NCBI RefSeq assembly: GCF_017163705.1
Contig: NZ_JAFIWB010000024.1
Location: 1-64,000 of the forward strand
From: Xanthomonas bonasiae
GTDB taxonomy: Bacteria; Pseudomonadota; Gammaproteobacteria; Xanthomonadales; Xanthomonadaceae
Length of the DNA: 64,000 nt
Reading direction: 5' to 3'
Made by a program: the position numbers and the translations under genes. Of the stretch, positions 1 through 7,963 are shown piece by piece. The notes below the pieces were generated by a model, which saw nothing but the letters and a program-made list of their open reading frames with translations, did not search any database and was not told where the DNA came from. Positions within the stretch are counted from its first letter, which is position 1, and every line of letters starts with the position of its first letter.

Positions 1-39
1 GGTGAGGGGGGCGACGGATTCGGCGGGGGCGGTGGTCAT
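1..39 (-). CDS. 5' end of a probable MoxR-family AAA+ ATPase (partial)
   Basis: Only the first 13 codons are in the window (protein begins MTTAPAESVAPLT); the gene runs off the left edge. Its ATG overlaps the TGA of the DUF4350 gene by four bases, the same coupling seen at two other junctions of this operon. No ATPase motif is visible. MoxR is inferred only because RDD/SpoIIM/DUF4129/DUF4350 operons in related bacteria commonly continue into moxR and a DUF58 gene. Confidence 0.45.
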   Translation of the reverse strand, partial: MTTAPAESVAPLT

Positions 40-1223
40 AACTGGTTTCTCATCTGGACGAGGAGGCGAATGCGATCGCGGAAGGCGGCGTGTTGCTTGG
101 GCGCTGGCGCCTGCAGCGCCTGTTCGACCTGCGCCGGCGACAGGTTCAGGCGTTCGGCGATGGCCGCGGCCTGGGCGGGACCCTGCAGCGCCGCGGCGAG
201 CGGCGCGCGGCGCCGCAGCCGGGTCAGGAACGCCTGGCGCATCGCCGCGTACAGCAGCGCGGACTTGCCGTAACGGAACAGGTGCTCGCCGCTGGCGCGC
301 ACGTGCTCCAGCAGCGAGCGGCGGTCGCCGGCCGGCGAGGCGCGCAGCGGGCCCAAGCGCTGCATGCGCGACCACAGCCAGGCCAGCAGCATCAGCAGCG
401 CCGGCAGCCAGGCCGGCCAGCCGCGGGTGAACAGCGTGCGCCACAGCGACGGCAGTTCGGCGGAGTAGATCAGGTAGATGGTGCCGTGGCCGTAGTTGGG
501 CGCCAGGATCTGCCGCGCCAGCAGGCGATGCGGCACGTCGCGCAGGCCGCCGTTGGGCGGGGCGGGCGGCGCCTCGAGCGCGTCGTCGCCCAGGCGGCTG
601 CCGCCGTTGCTGCCGTTCTGCAGGAAATCCATTTCCGCCAGCAGGTCCACGTGGCCGTCGCCGTACGGCAGGCGCGCGTAGGCGTAGTCCTCGTCGCTGC
701 CCCACAGGTTGCTCGCCGCGTCGTAGTCGACCTGGAAACGGCGGCCGTTGCAGAACTCGCTGTGTTCGGGTTGCCCGGGAATGGCCAGTTTCAGGCAGTG
801 GGCCGGCTTGCCTTTCTCCAGCGCGACATCGAGCGCATCGAAGATCGGCAGCTTGGCGGTGGCGTCGTCCTCGTCGGCCGCCGGCGTGCGCAAGATCAGG
901 TGGCCGCCGCGCTCGACCCAGGCCAGCAGCGCATCGCTGTCGGGCTTGCTCAGCGCGCGCGGGTCGCCGAACAGCAGCACGCTGTCGTGCGGCTGCAGGC
1001 GCATCGCCGCCAGGTCCAGGCGCTGCCGCGATTCGGCGCGCGCGCCGTCGGCGCGCAGGGTCTGGCGCAACGCATACAGCGGGTTGTACGCGGCCTCGCC
1101 GCGCGGCGGCAACGCCAGCTCGCGTTCGGCGCGTTCGTAGCGGCCCAGGAACCAGGCCACCAGCACGCTGGTCACCAGCAGCCCGAGCAGGAAGATCAGC
1201 GCATTGCGGGTGCCGCTGTTCAT
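36..1223 (-). CDS. DUF4350 domain membrane protein
   Basis: 395 residues from the ATG whose first bases overlap the stop of the upstream DUF4129 gene (4-bp overlap). An N-terminal membrane segment (about residues 8-25, ALIFLLGLLVTSVLVAWFLG) is followed by an extracytoplasmic domain containing the family-typical stretch LLFGDPRALSKPDSDALLAW and GGHLILRTP. A second membrane segment lies near residues 265-285 (PAWLPALLMLLAWLW), before a basic C-terminal cytoplasmic tail. DUF4350 is related to the GATase-like domains of membrane complexes; no enzymatic role is established. The coupling implies it works with its neighbours in one envelope complex. Longer in-frame extensions upstream are overlap with the previous gene and were rejected. 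Confidence 0.85.
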   Translation of the reverse strand: MNSGTRNALIFLLGLLVTSVLVAWFLGRYERAERELALPPRGEAAYNPLYALRQTLRADGARAESRQRLDLAAMRLQPHDSVLLFGDPRALSKPDSDALLAWVERGGHLILRTPAADEDDATAKLPIFDALDVALEKGKPAHCLKLAIPGQPEHSEFCNGRRFQVDYDAASNLWGSDEDYAYARLPYGDGHVDLLAEMDFLQNGSNGGSRLGDDALEAPPAPPNGGLRDVPHRLLARQILAPNYGHGTIYLIYSAELPSLWRTLFTRGWPAWLPALLMLLAWLWSRMQRLGPLRASPAGDRRSLLEHVRASGEHLFRYGKSALLYAAMRQAFLTRLRRRAPLAAALQGPAQAAAIAERLNLSPAQVEQALQAPAPKQHAAFRDRIRLLVQMRNQL

Positions 1224-2917
1224 GCGCGCCACCGGTACTGTTGCTGCAGGTCGTCGAGCAAGCCGGCGAAGGCGTCGTCGTCGGGCAGGCGCCCGGCGTA
1301 GGCGGCGTATTGCCAGGTGCGCACCATGCGCGCGAACAGGCTGCGGTCGGCTTCGTCCGGCAGGCGCCTGGAGGCGCGCAGGCATTGCGCCTCGGTGGCG
1401 CCCGGCGGCAGCACCAGGTTGGCGCGTTCGCACACGGTCGCCACGCTGGCGCGGTACAGCAGCGCCAGCGCGTCGCGCTGCCTGCCCTCGCGCCACAGCC
1501 GGCGCGCGAGGGTGGCGACGTCGTCCGGCAGCGGCTCGGCGGTCAGCACCGGCGCATGCGCCAACGGCGTCTCGACCGGGGCACGCCTGCGCACGCTGCC
1601 GCGCATCCACGGCAGCCAGTGCTTGGCGGTCAGCAGCAGCACCAGCACCAGCATGCCGGCCAGCAACCACATGCCCCATTCGCCGACGAACGCGAACACG
1701 GCCGCCACGCTCGCCAGCAAGCCCTTGCCGAAGCGCGGATCGAGCTTGGCGGGATCGGCTTTCTTCTCGTCGTCGTCGCTGCGGTCGCGCTTCTTCCAGT
1801 AGCCGATGCTGCGCTTGCCCGACAGCAGTGGATCTTCATAGGCGCGGTCTGCCGCGCGATCGAAGCGCGCGTCGGCGGCGGGAACGGTGTTGAAGATGTC
1901 GTCGAGCGCGGCCGGCTCGGCCGCGTCATCGTCGGTGTCGGTGTCGGTGTCGGTGTCGTTGTCCTTCTCCGGATCTTTGATGTCGTACGGATCGCTGGCG
2001 GCATCGGCATCGGCTTGCGACGGGGCGGTCGCCGGAGCGGGGGGCAGCGCGTGCGGGTCGGTCGCGGCCGGGCCTTCGCTGCCCGGCGCTGCGCTTTGCG
2101 CGCGCAGCGCGGCGCCGGGTGCGCCGAGCAGGACCAGCGCCAGCAGCAGCGGCGCGGCGCCGCCCAGCCGATCGCGCAGCCGGCGCAGCGCCATTTCCAC
2201 GTCCCAGGCTTCGATCTCGGTGCGGCGGTTGAGGTACAGGCCGAAGCCGGCGCCGACGAAGAACGGTTCGATCAGCGTCATCCCCAGCCAGCCGAAGGCA
2301 TTCAGGCCGATGTCGGCCCAGGCCGGGTTCTCCTCGCCGACCAGCGCCCACGCCGCGCGCACCGTTTCCGGCAGCAGGTCCACCGGCACGAACATCAGAA
2401 TCGCGGCGATGCAGGCCAGGCACAGCATCAGCTCGAAGTGCCAGCACACGCTGGCCAGCAGCAGCGCGTGTCCGTACACCGCGCCGCCCAGCGTGCGGCG
2501 GCGCTGCCGCTGCTGCTCGGCGCTGGCGCCTTCGAGCAGCTCCAGCGGCATGAACACGGTGCGCGCCGGGCTCAGCCGGCGCCAGGTCAGGTAGCCGAAC
2601 ATCGGGCCCCAGCCCCAACGCAGTTGCGCGCGCAAGGTGTCGCGCACGCGCGGCACGTCGCCGAACACGCCGCGCGAGATCACGAACAGCGGGATCCGGT
2701 CCAGTACCGGTTTCAGCCACCACAGCAGCAATCCGGCGAGCCAGAGTTGGTCGATCGCCCAGGCACCGAGATTGAGCAGCGCGAACAGCGGCAGGGTGAA
2801 CAGCAGCCACGGTTTCCAGATCGCGCCGGCATGGCGGCGCACCAGCGCGCTGCCCAGCTCCATCGCCTCCCAGGCCGAGCGCGCGCGCAGCACCACGTCC
2901 AGGCGTTCAATCCGCAT
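1220..2917 (-). CDS. DUF4129 domain membrane protein
   Basis: 565 residues. Several hydrophobic segments occupy residues 40-230 (for example WLLFTLPLFALLNLGAWAID and LMLCLACIAAILMFVPVDLL). They are followed by a long Pro/Ala/Asp-rich extracytoplasmic stretch with an Asp-Thr repeat near residue 325, one more membrane helix near residue 430, and a C-terminal DUF4129 domain (about 475-565) with the characteristic LARRLWREGRQRDALALLYR and the terminal DDLQQQYRWRA. DUF4129 domains usually accompany transglutaminase, MoxR and DUF58 proteins in uncharacterised envelope systems. The start overlaps the SpoIIM-like gene by 11 bp and the stop overlaps DUF4350 by 4 bp. Confidence 0.85.
   Translation of the reverse strand: MRIERLDVVLRARSAWEAMELGSALVRRHAGAIWKPWLLFTLPLFALLNLGAWAIDQLWLAGLLLWWLKPVLDRIPLFVISRGVFGDVPRVRDTLRAQLRWGWGPMFGYLTWRRLSPARTVFMPLELLEGASAEQQRQRRRTLGGAVYGHALLLASVCWHFELMLCLACIAAILMFVPVDLLPETVRAAWALVGEENPAWADIGLNAFGWLGMTLIEPFFVGAGFGLYLNRRTEIEAWDVEMALRRLRDRLGGAAPLLLALVLLGAPGAALRAQSAAPGSEGPAATDPHALPPAPATAPSQADADAASDPYDIKDPEKDNDTDTDTDTDDDAAEPAALDDIFNTVPAADARFDRAADRAYEDPLLSGKRSIGYWKKRDRSDDDEKKADPAKLDPRFGKGLLASVAAVFAFVGEWGMWLLAGMLVLVLLLTAKHWLPWMRGSVRRRAPVETPLAHAPVLTAEPLPDDVATLARRLWREGRQRDALALLYRASVATVCERANLVLPPGATEAQCLRASRRLPDEADRSLFARMVRTWQYAAYAGRLPDDDAFAGLLDDLQQQYRWRA
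1928..1958. repeat. 6-bp tandem repeat inside the DUF4129 gene
   Basis: Four or more tandem copies of GTCGGT lie on the plus strand and encode alternating Asp-Thr residues on the minus strand, in the linker between the membrane part and the C-terminal domain. A six-base unit changes length without shifting the frame, so the linker may vary between strains. Confidence 0.75.
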
Positions 2918-3932
2918 CGCCGGCCTCCGCCACGCCGCGTCCGCCGCGCCACAGCCACAGCAGCACCAGCGTCCACAGCAGGCCGGACACGCCGTACTTC
3001 ACCGCCGCCGGCAGCGAGCCGATCGAGGACCAGAACGCCTCGATGAAGGCGGCGACCAGCAGCATGAACGCCACGCCCAGGCACAGCTTGGCGCCGATGG
3101 TGCCGCCTTCGACCAACGCGTCGATGCGCCGGCGCCGGCCCGGCGCCAGCAGCTTCAGGCCCAGTTGCAGGCCCGCGCCGCCGGCGATCACGATCGCGGT
3201 CAGCTCGAATGGCGCATGCCCGGCGACGAAGCGCCAGAACGTCACGCCGTACCCGATCTGGTGCAGATGCCCGGCCACCGCGCCGATGGTGACGCCGTTG
3301 AACAGCAGCACCAGCACCGTGCCGAGCCCGGCCAGCAGGCCGCTGGCGAAGGTGCGCAGGCCGATGCTGATGTTGTTCATGATGTAGGTGCCGAACATCT
3401 GCCAGTCGTCGCCGCTGTCGCGGCCGAGCTTGTGCACGGCGGTGGCCGGGTCGTACATCGCCTCCATCTGCGCGATCTGCATGGGATCCATCAAGCCGTG
3501 GATCAGTTCCGGCCGGTACTGCAGCAGCACGAAGATGGTGACCAGCGGCACCACGAACAGCGCGGTGGCCGCGGCCATGCAGCCGGCCTGGCTGCGCACC
3601 AGCTGCGGGAAATCGGCGAACAGGAACTCGGCCGCGCGCCGCCAGCGCGGCCGCGGCGGCCGGTACAGCTCGGTGTGGCCCTGCTGCATCAGCTGCTGCA
3701 GGCGCGCGGTGACCAGCGGGCTGTAGCCGCGCTTGCGCGCCAGCGCCAGCTGCTGGCAGAGGCGCCGGTAGCGGGCCGGCATGTCTTCGTCGGCCAGGCG
3801 CCATGCGTCCGCGGCGCTGTCGGGCGCGCTCGCGTCCGCGTTCGCGGGGCGCTTGCGTCCGCGCGTGTGCAGCCAGGTCTCGAAGGCCTCCCACTCGTGC
3901 TGGTGACGGGCGATGAACTGCTCCTGCCTCAT
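2907..3932 (-). CDS. SpoIIM-like (stage II sporulation protein M family) integral membrane protein
   Basis: 341 residues from the ATG that overlaps the RDD gene stop by 4 bp (protein begins MRQEQFIARHQHEWEAFETW). The N-terminal third is cytoplasmic and helical. Multiple membrane helices follow from about residue 105 (CMAAATALFVVPLVTIFVLL, then a block near 170-330 with GLLAGLGTVLVLLFNGVTIG). The conserved family pattern FGTYIMNNISIGLRTFASG is present. In non-sporulating bacteria this family sits with RDD, DUF4129 and MoxR genes. The biochemical role is unknown; a part in a membrane complex is inferred from the operon. Confidence 0.85.
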   Translation of the reverse strand: MRQEQFIARHQHEWEAFETWLHTRGRKRPANADASAPDSAADAWRLADEDMPARYRRLCQQLALARKRGYSPLVTARLQQLMQQGHTELYRPPRPRWRRAAEFLFADFPQLVRSQAGCMAAATALFVVPLVTIFVLLQYRPELIHGLMDPMQIAQMEAMYDPATAVHKLGRDSGDDWQMFGTYIMNNISIGLRTFASGLLAGLGTVLVLLFNGVTIGAVAGHLHQIGYGVTFWRFVAGHAPFELTAIVIAGGAGLQLGLKLLAPGRRRRIDALVEGGTIGAKLCLGVAFMLLVAAFIEAFWSSIGSLPAAVKYGVSGLLWTLVLLWLWRGGRGVAEAGDAD

Positions 3933-4615
3933 CGCCGCCCCAGCAGCCAGTTGGCCATCGCATACAGCCGCAGCACGCCGGCCTGGCCGGGCGTGTGCGT
4001 CAACGGCAGCGCCAGCGTGGCCAGTTCCAGCTGCCGCGCCGGCGCCAGCCGCGGCGCGCGCTCGGCGAAGGCGATCAACGCCGCCTGCTCGGCCGGCAGC
4101 AACACCAGCGGCGGCGCCACGGCGCTGGCGATCGGTGGCAGTCCGGTCTCGTGGCGCGGCGGCTGGTGGATCACCAGGGTGCCGGCGACCATGTCTCCCA
4201 GGCGCCGCGCGTGCACATCGAACAGGCAGGCGATCAGGCCGACGGCGTAGCCGAACGGCAGCATGTCCACGGTGCGCAGCAGGTTGCGGGTGATCGCGGC
4301 CATCCATCCGGCCGGCGCGCCGTCGCGCGAGACCACGCGCAGGCCCAGCGCCTTCTTGCCCAGGGTCTGCCCGAACCAGCCTTCGAGCACGATCGGATAG
4401 GCCCAGAACACCAGGAACATCGCCACCAGGTACAGGCCCTGGCCGAAACCGCCGAGCGCACCGAGCAGCAGGCCCATCAGGGTCAGCACGCCGAAGCGCA
4501 CCGCCAGGTCGATCAGCCACGCCAGCGCGCGCGGCACCGCGCCGGCGGCCGGCAGATGCAACGGCACGCCTTCGGGCGTGATCACTTCACGGTAGGTATC
4601 GAGCATGCCGCTCAC
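3929..4615 (-). CDS. RDD family membrane protein
   Basis: 228 residues, first gene of the coupled operon. The RDD domain spans about residues 20-150: helix 1 carries RALAWLIDLAVRFGVLTLMG, helix 2 lies near residues 60-75, and the characteristic GQTLGKKALGLRVVSRDG loop is followed by RNLLRTVDMLPFGYAVGL. RDD proteins are small polytopic membrane proteins of uncertain function, some linked to ion exchange. Alternative ATGs exist at 4615 and 4606; 4615 gives the full protein. The 223 bases upstream (4616-4838) hold no gene, only a 16-bp-arm-total GC hairpin at 4812-4831 with no T tract. Confidence 0.88.
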   Translation of the reverse strand: MSGMLDTYREVITPEGVPLHLPAAGAVPRALAWLIDLAVRFGVLTLMGLLLGALGGFGQGLYLVAMFLVFWAYPIVLEGWFGQTLGKKALGLRVVSRDGAPAGWMAAITRNLLRTVDMLPFGYAVGLIACLFDVHARRLGDMVAGTLVIHQPPRHETGLPPIASAVAPPLVLLPAEQAALIAFAERAPRLAPARQLELATLALPLTHTPGQAGVLRLYAMANWLLGRR

Positions 4616-4838
4616 TGCCGGGGTGCGGCGTGGCGCGCATGCGTGCCTGCGATGTAGGGAGGCCGTCCTTCCGTCCGGCCGGCTGCCTGTGGCGGCATGC
4701 GTGATCTCGACTGCGTCCTGCTCCGAACCGCGACTTTAGCCGGCGCGGCGCCAATTGCCCAGCCGGGCGCCGTGGTCGGCGCCGGAAAGTCCTCACGCGA
4801 TGACGACGGCGGCGCGGCAAGCGTGCCGCGCAGGCCGC

Positions 4839-5759
4839 TCAACGCACCGTGCCGCCGTCGCGCTTGCGCCCGGAGAACAGCTTGCCGATCCCGCCGACCA
4901 GCGCCATCAGCCCCAGCGCCACCAGCTTCCACGCCTTGGCCAGGATCAGGCCGAGCTTGGCGAACAGGCCGGCCTTGGCCGCCAGGCCGCCGCCGATCAG
5001 CGTGGCCAGGCCGTAGCTGGCGATCTTGTCGGTGGACGGGTTGTGGTCGGCGTAGCGCGCGCCGCTGTCGAACTCGGCCATCGGCAGCAGTTGCTGCATG
5101 CCTGCACGGACCTGCGGCAGTTCGTCCATGCCGGCGATCGCGTTGAGGCTCAGGTAGCCGTGGCGGCCGAGCACGCGGATGTCGTAGTTGAGGGTGTGGC
5201 CTTCGTTGCCCTGGAACGCCAGTTCGCGGGCCCAGTACAGCTTCTTGGTCGCGGCGTCGTAGCGCGGCGGCACCGCCCAGCCCACCAGGTCCACGCTCTC
5301 GTAGCCGGCTTCCTTGCGCTGCGTGTTCTCCTCGCGGGTTTCCTTCTGCATGTCCGCGAGCATGTCCTGGTAGTCGATCTTGCTGGCGTCCTCGTCGGAC
5401 ACGTAGCCGTCGTCGGCATAGGTGACTACCACCGCCCAGCTGCCCTTCTCGTCCAGCGCAGGCTGGCGCGGCACGATCAGGCCCAGCACGGTGTCGTCCG
5501 GCGGGTTGCCCCAGTACGCCTCCAGCACCTGCCGCGCATCGTCCTTGCCCAGGTAGCGGAAATCGTGGTTCAGGTCGAAATGCACCTTGGCCTGCGGCAC
5601 CTCGATGTGCCCATCCTGGAAATGCAGCGAGGCGACGAACTGCTCGGCGGTCATGCCGTCCTCGCCGTGCGCTTCCTCGGCCATGGCCGATCCGGCGCTG
5701 GCGCCCAGCGCAAGCAGGAAAGCGGCCAGCAGGCCGCGCAGCGGAAGTGTCTTGGTCAT
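4839..5759 (-). CDS. DUF2167 family exported/membrane-anchored protein
   Basis: 306 residues. A signal peptide is clear (residues 1-26, ending SAGSAMAEEA). The body matches the DUF2167 pattern: LGLIVPRQPALDEKGSWAVV near residue 90, DMQKETREENTQRKEAGYES, then LVGWAVPPRYDAATKKLYWA and GRHGYLSLNAIAGMDELP. A C-terminal hydrophobic stretch (about 270-295) and a basic tail probably anchor it in the inner membrane. The function of the family is unknown; homologues sit in the periplasm. The start at 5759 was chosen because it creates the signal peptide; the longer reading frame upstream belongs to another gene's shadow. Confidence 0.87.
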   Translation of the reverse strand: MTKTLPLRGLLAAFLLALGASAGSAMAEEAHGEDGMTAEQFVASLHFQDGHIEVPQAKVHFDLNHDFRYLGKDDARQVLEAYWGNPPDDTVLGLIVPRQPALDEKGSWAVVVTYADDGYVSDEDASKIDYQDMLADMQKETREENTQRKEAGYESVDLVGWAVPPRYDAATKKLYWARELAFQGNEGHTLNYDIRVLGRHGYLSLNAIAGMDELPQVRAGMQQLLPMAEFDSGARYADHNPSTDKIASYGLATLIGGGLAAKAGLFAKLGLILAKAWKLVALGLMALVGGIGKLFSGRKRDGGTVR

Positions 5760-5842
5760 CGCGAATCCATTCGGTGGCGTCCCCACGCCAGAGGCGCGCA
5801 GTGTCGCGCAAAGCGCCACGCCGCGCCAGTCGTCCGCGCCGA

Positions 5843-6403
5843 TCAGGCGCGCGCTGCGGGCGCGTGGCCGATGCCGGCGTCGAAGGCGGCCAGCAGCTGC
5901 GCGCCGGCTGGCCACTCGCCCAGGCCGCTGGCCGCATTGAGATGTCCCAGGCCGTCGAGTTCGACCAGTCCGCTGCCCCAGTCGCGTGCGCGGCGGCGGC
6001 TGTAGGGCGGTGTCGCATACGGATCGTCGCTGCTGGCCACGATCAGGCTGCGGAACGGCAGCGGCGCCGTCGGCACCGGGACGAAGCTGGCGGCCTGCGC
6101 ATGCGGAAACGCCGCGCTGTCCGGATCGGGGACTGCGACCAGCAAGGCGCCGCGCGGCAACCGTTGCGCGCGCGCCGCCCAGTGCGCGACCAGCAGGCAG
6201 CCCAGGCTGTGCGCGACCAGTAGCGGCGGCGTGGCGCAGTCCTGCACGCAACGGTCGAGCGCGTGCAGCCAATCGCGCAGCTGCGGTTGCGCGAATGAAC
6301 TGGGCTGCAGCCGCCGCATGTGCGCGTTGCGCCGTTGCCAATGCGTCTGCCAGTGCCCCGGTCCCGAGTCGCCGATGCCCGGCACGATCACCACCGCTCG
6401 CAT
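5843..6403 (-). CDS. RBBP9/YdeN-type small alpha/beta hydrolase
   Basis: 186 residues. It opens with the family pattern VVIVPGIGDSGPGHWQTHWQ and has the nucleophile elbow VAHSLGCLL (Ser near residue 85). The acid is probably in the ASSDDPYA region and the histidine in the GLGHLNAASGLGEWPAG stretch near the C-terminus. Members are serine hydrolases of uncertain substrate. Its start faces the Lrp-type regulator gene across 125 bp, so the regulator may control it, though no operator was identified. Confidence 0.85.
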   Translation of the reverse strand: MRAVVIVPGIGDSGPGHWQTHWQRRNAHMRRLQPSSFAQPQLRDWLHALDRCVQDCATPPLLVAHSLGCLLVAHWAARAQRLPRGALLVAVPDPDSAAFPHAQAASFVPVPTAPLPFRSLIVASSDDPYATPPYSRRRARDWGSGLVELDGLGHLNAASGLGEWPAGAQLLAAFDAGIGHAPAARA

Positions 6404-6528
6404 GCGCTACGCTCCGTTCGAGAGAGCGGCCAGTGTCGCGATGCGTGCGTCGCCGCGCCATGGCGATTCATCGCCATACGCGGCGTTTTGCCGATGAATC
6501 CAAGGTGCACGAAGAGAGGACGAGCGGC

Positions 6529-7002
6529 GTGGCAGCGAAACCCTGGCAGGGCGATGCCCTGGATCACGCGATTCTGGAGGCCTTGCAGTGCGACGGGCGC
6601 ATCGCGTTGGCGGAGCTGGGCCGGCGCATCGGCCTGTCGCAGCCGGCGATGTCCGAGCGCGTGCGCCGGCTCGAGGAGCAGGGCGTGATCACCGGTTACG
6701 CGGCCCGGGTCGATCCGCGGGTGGTGGGCCTGGCGACCGCGGCCATCGTCCGCCTGCGCACCACGCATGCGCAGATCGGCGCGTGCCTGGAGCAGTTCGC
6801 GCAGATGCCGCAGGTGCTGGAAGTGCATCGGGTCACCGGCGAGGACTGCTTCGTGCTGCGGGTGCTGGTGCCCGCGCCGGCGCAGCTGGAGCCGATCATC
6901 GATGCGTTGGCGCGGTTCGGCGCGGTGACCACCAGCGTGGTGTTGCGCAGCGAGGCGCCGCGCCCGATCGGCCGCGCCTTGCTGGCGTTGGCGGCAGAGT
7001 AG
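6529..7002 (+). CDS. Lrp/AsnC family transcriptional regulator
   Basis: 157 residues from the GTG at 6529, chosen because AGAGAGGA lies 8-15 bases upstream; an in-frame ATG at 6460 would add 23 residues without a good ribosome site. The N-terminal winged helix-turn-helix is evident (ALAELGRRIGLSQPAMSERV), then the linker GVITGYAARVDP and a C-terminal RAM/AsnC ligand domain (VLEVHRVTGEDCFVLRVLVP). Such proteins form octamers and sense amino acids. It is divergent from the small hydrolase and is not obviously linked to the catabolic island downstream. Confidence 0.9.
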   Translation: MAAKPWQGDALDHAILEALQCDGRIALAELGRRIGLSQPAMSERVRRLEEQGVITGYAARVDPRVVGLATAAIVRLRTTHAQIGACLEQFAQMPQVLEVHRVTGEDCFVLRVLVPAPAQLEPIIDALARFGAVTTSVVLRSEAPRPIGRALLALAAE

Positions 7003-7029
7003 CTACGGCGCCACGCGCGACGTCTGCGC

Positions 7030-7581
7030 CTACTGCGGCGCCTGCGCGGCCGCGTCCAGGTAACGGTCTTTCAGGCGCACGTAGTGCTGCGCGGAGTAGT
7101 GCAGGCTCTCGACCTCCTTGTCGCTGAGCGTGCGCGCCAGCCGCGCCGGATTGCCCAGCCACAGTTCGCGCTCGCCGACCGTCTTGCCCGGCCCGACCAC
7201 CGCGCCGGCGCCGACGAAGCCGTATTTCTTCACCGTGGCGCCGTCGAGGATGCACGCGCCCATGCCGATCAGGCACAGGTCCTCGATGGTGCAGGCGTGG
7301 ATGATGCAGCCATGGCCCACGGTCACGTCGGTCCCGATCAGGGTCGGATAGCCGGCGGTGTTGAACGGGCTGTGGTGGCTGACGTGGATGATGGTGCCGT
7401 CCTGGATGTTGCTGCGCGCGCCGATGCGCACGTGGTTGACGTCGCCGCGGATCACCGTGCCCGGCCAGACCGACACGTCCTCGTCCAGCACCACGTCGCC
7501 GATGAGGGTGCAGGCCGGGTCCACGTAGACGCGTGCGCCGAGCTGCGGCGTCTTGTCCAGAAACGGGCGGATCGGGTTCAC
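7030..7581 (-). CDS. gamma-carbonic-anhydrase-like hexapeptide-repeat protein (YrdA/PaaY type)
   Basis: 183 residues from a GTG start preceded by GGAGAA five bases upstream. The chain is a left-handed beta-helix of hexapeptide repeats (for example IGDVVLDEDVSVWPGTVIRG and IGARSNIQDGTIIHV). The zinc-ligand histidines of the family are present (HVSHHS and the VTVGHGCIIHAC segment). Members range from active carbonic anhydrases to thioesterase-like PaaY proteins, so activity cannot be assigned. It converges with the Lrp gene and diverges from quiC. Confidence 0.87.
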   Translation of the reverse strand: MNPIRPFLDKTPQLGARVYVDPACTLIGDVVLDEDVSVWPGTVIRGDVNHVRIGARSNIQDGTIIHVSHHSPFNTAGYPTLIGTDVTVGHGCIIHACTIEDLCLIGMGACILDGATVKKYGFVGAGAVVGPGKTVGERELWLGNPARLARTLSDKEVESLHYSAQHYVRLKDRYLDAAAQAPQ

Positions 7582-7762
7582 GGCATTCTCCGGCGGCGGC
7601 GGCGGGGGGCATGCGCCTGGCTGCGGCGCGGTCGTCGATGATAGCGCCTGGCCACGCCGCGCCTGCCGCGACGCAGGCCCGCTCTGGCCGGAACAAGGCA
7701 TGGCGGAGCAGCGCCCGGACGCCAGGCGCCAGCGGCCGACCATCGAAGCAAATCCGGGTTTT

Positions 7763-7820
7763 GTTCGATAAACGCACATTACATCGATATTCGCACTTGA
7801 ATGGTGCAGTGCGATAAAAC
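7763..7820 (+). promoter_or_regulatory. Triple PcaR/PcaU-type operator upstream of the quiC operon
   Basis: The 382 bp between the carbonic-anhydrase gene and quiC hold three related boxes. GTTCGATAAACGCAC at 7763-7777 differs at one position from GTTCGATAATCGCAC, the box I recall for the IclR-family regulator PcaR. CATCGATATTCGCAC follows at 7782-7796 as a direct repeat 19 bases on. GTGCGATAAAAC at 7809-7820 is an inverted partial copy. A three-repeat operator is also known for PcaU of Acinetobacter. The boxes end about 145 bp before the quiC start. The regulator is probably the IclR protein at 35249-36124. Confidence 0.7.
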
Positions 7821-7963
7821 TAGCGTTGCCTCCTGTTCCAGCGTTCCATCCCTGACGCGGCGAGGGCGGCACTTGCGTGCCGAGGTCGGGTGCAGGGGAT
7901 GACCGCCGGGAGTGCGCGCCGCGTGGCGGCGCCGATCAACGTCCTTGTGCGGAGATGTGTCCC

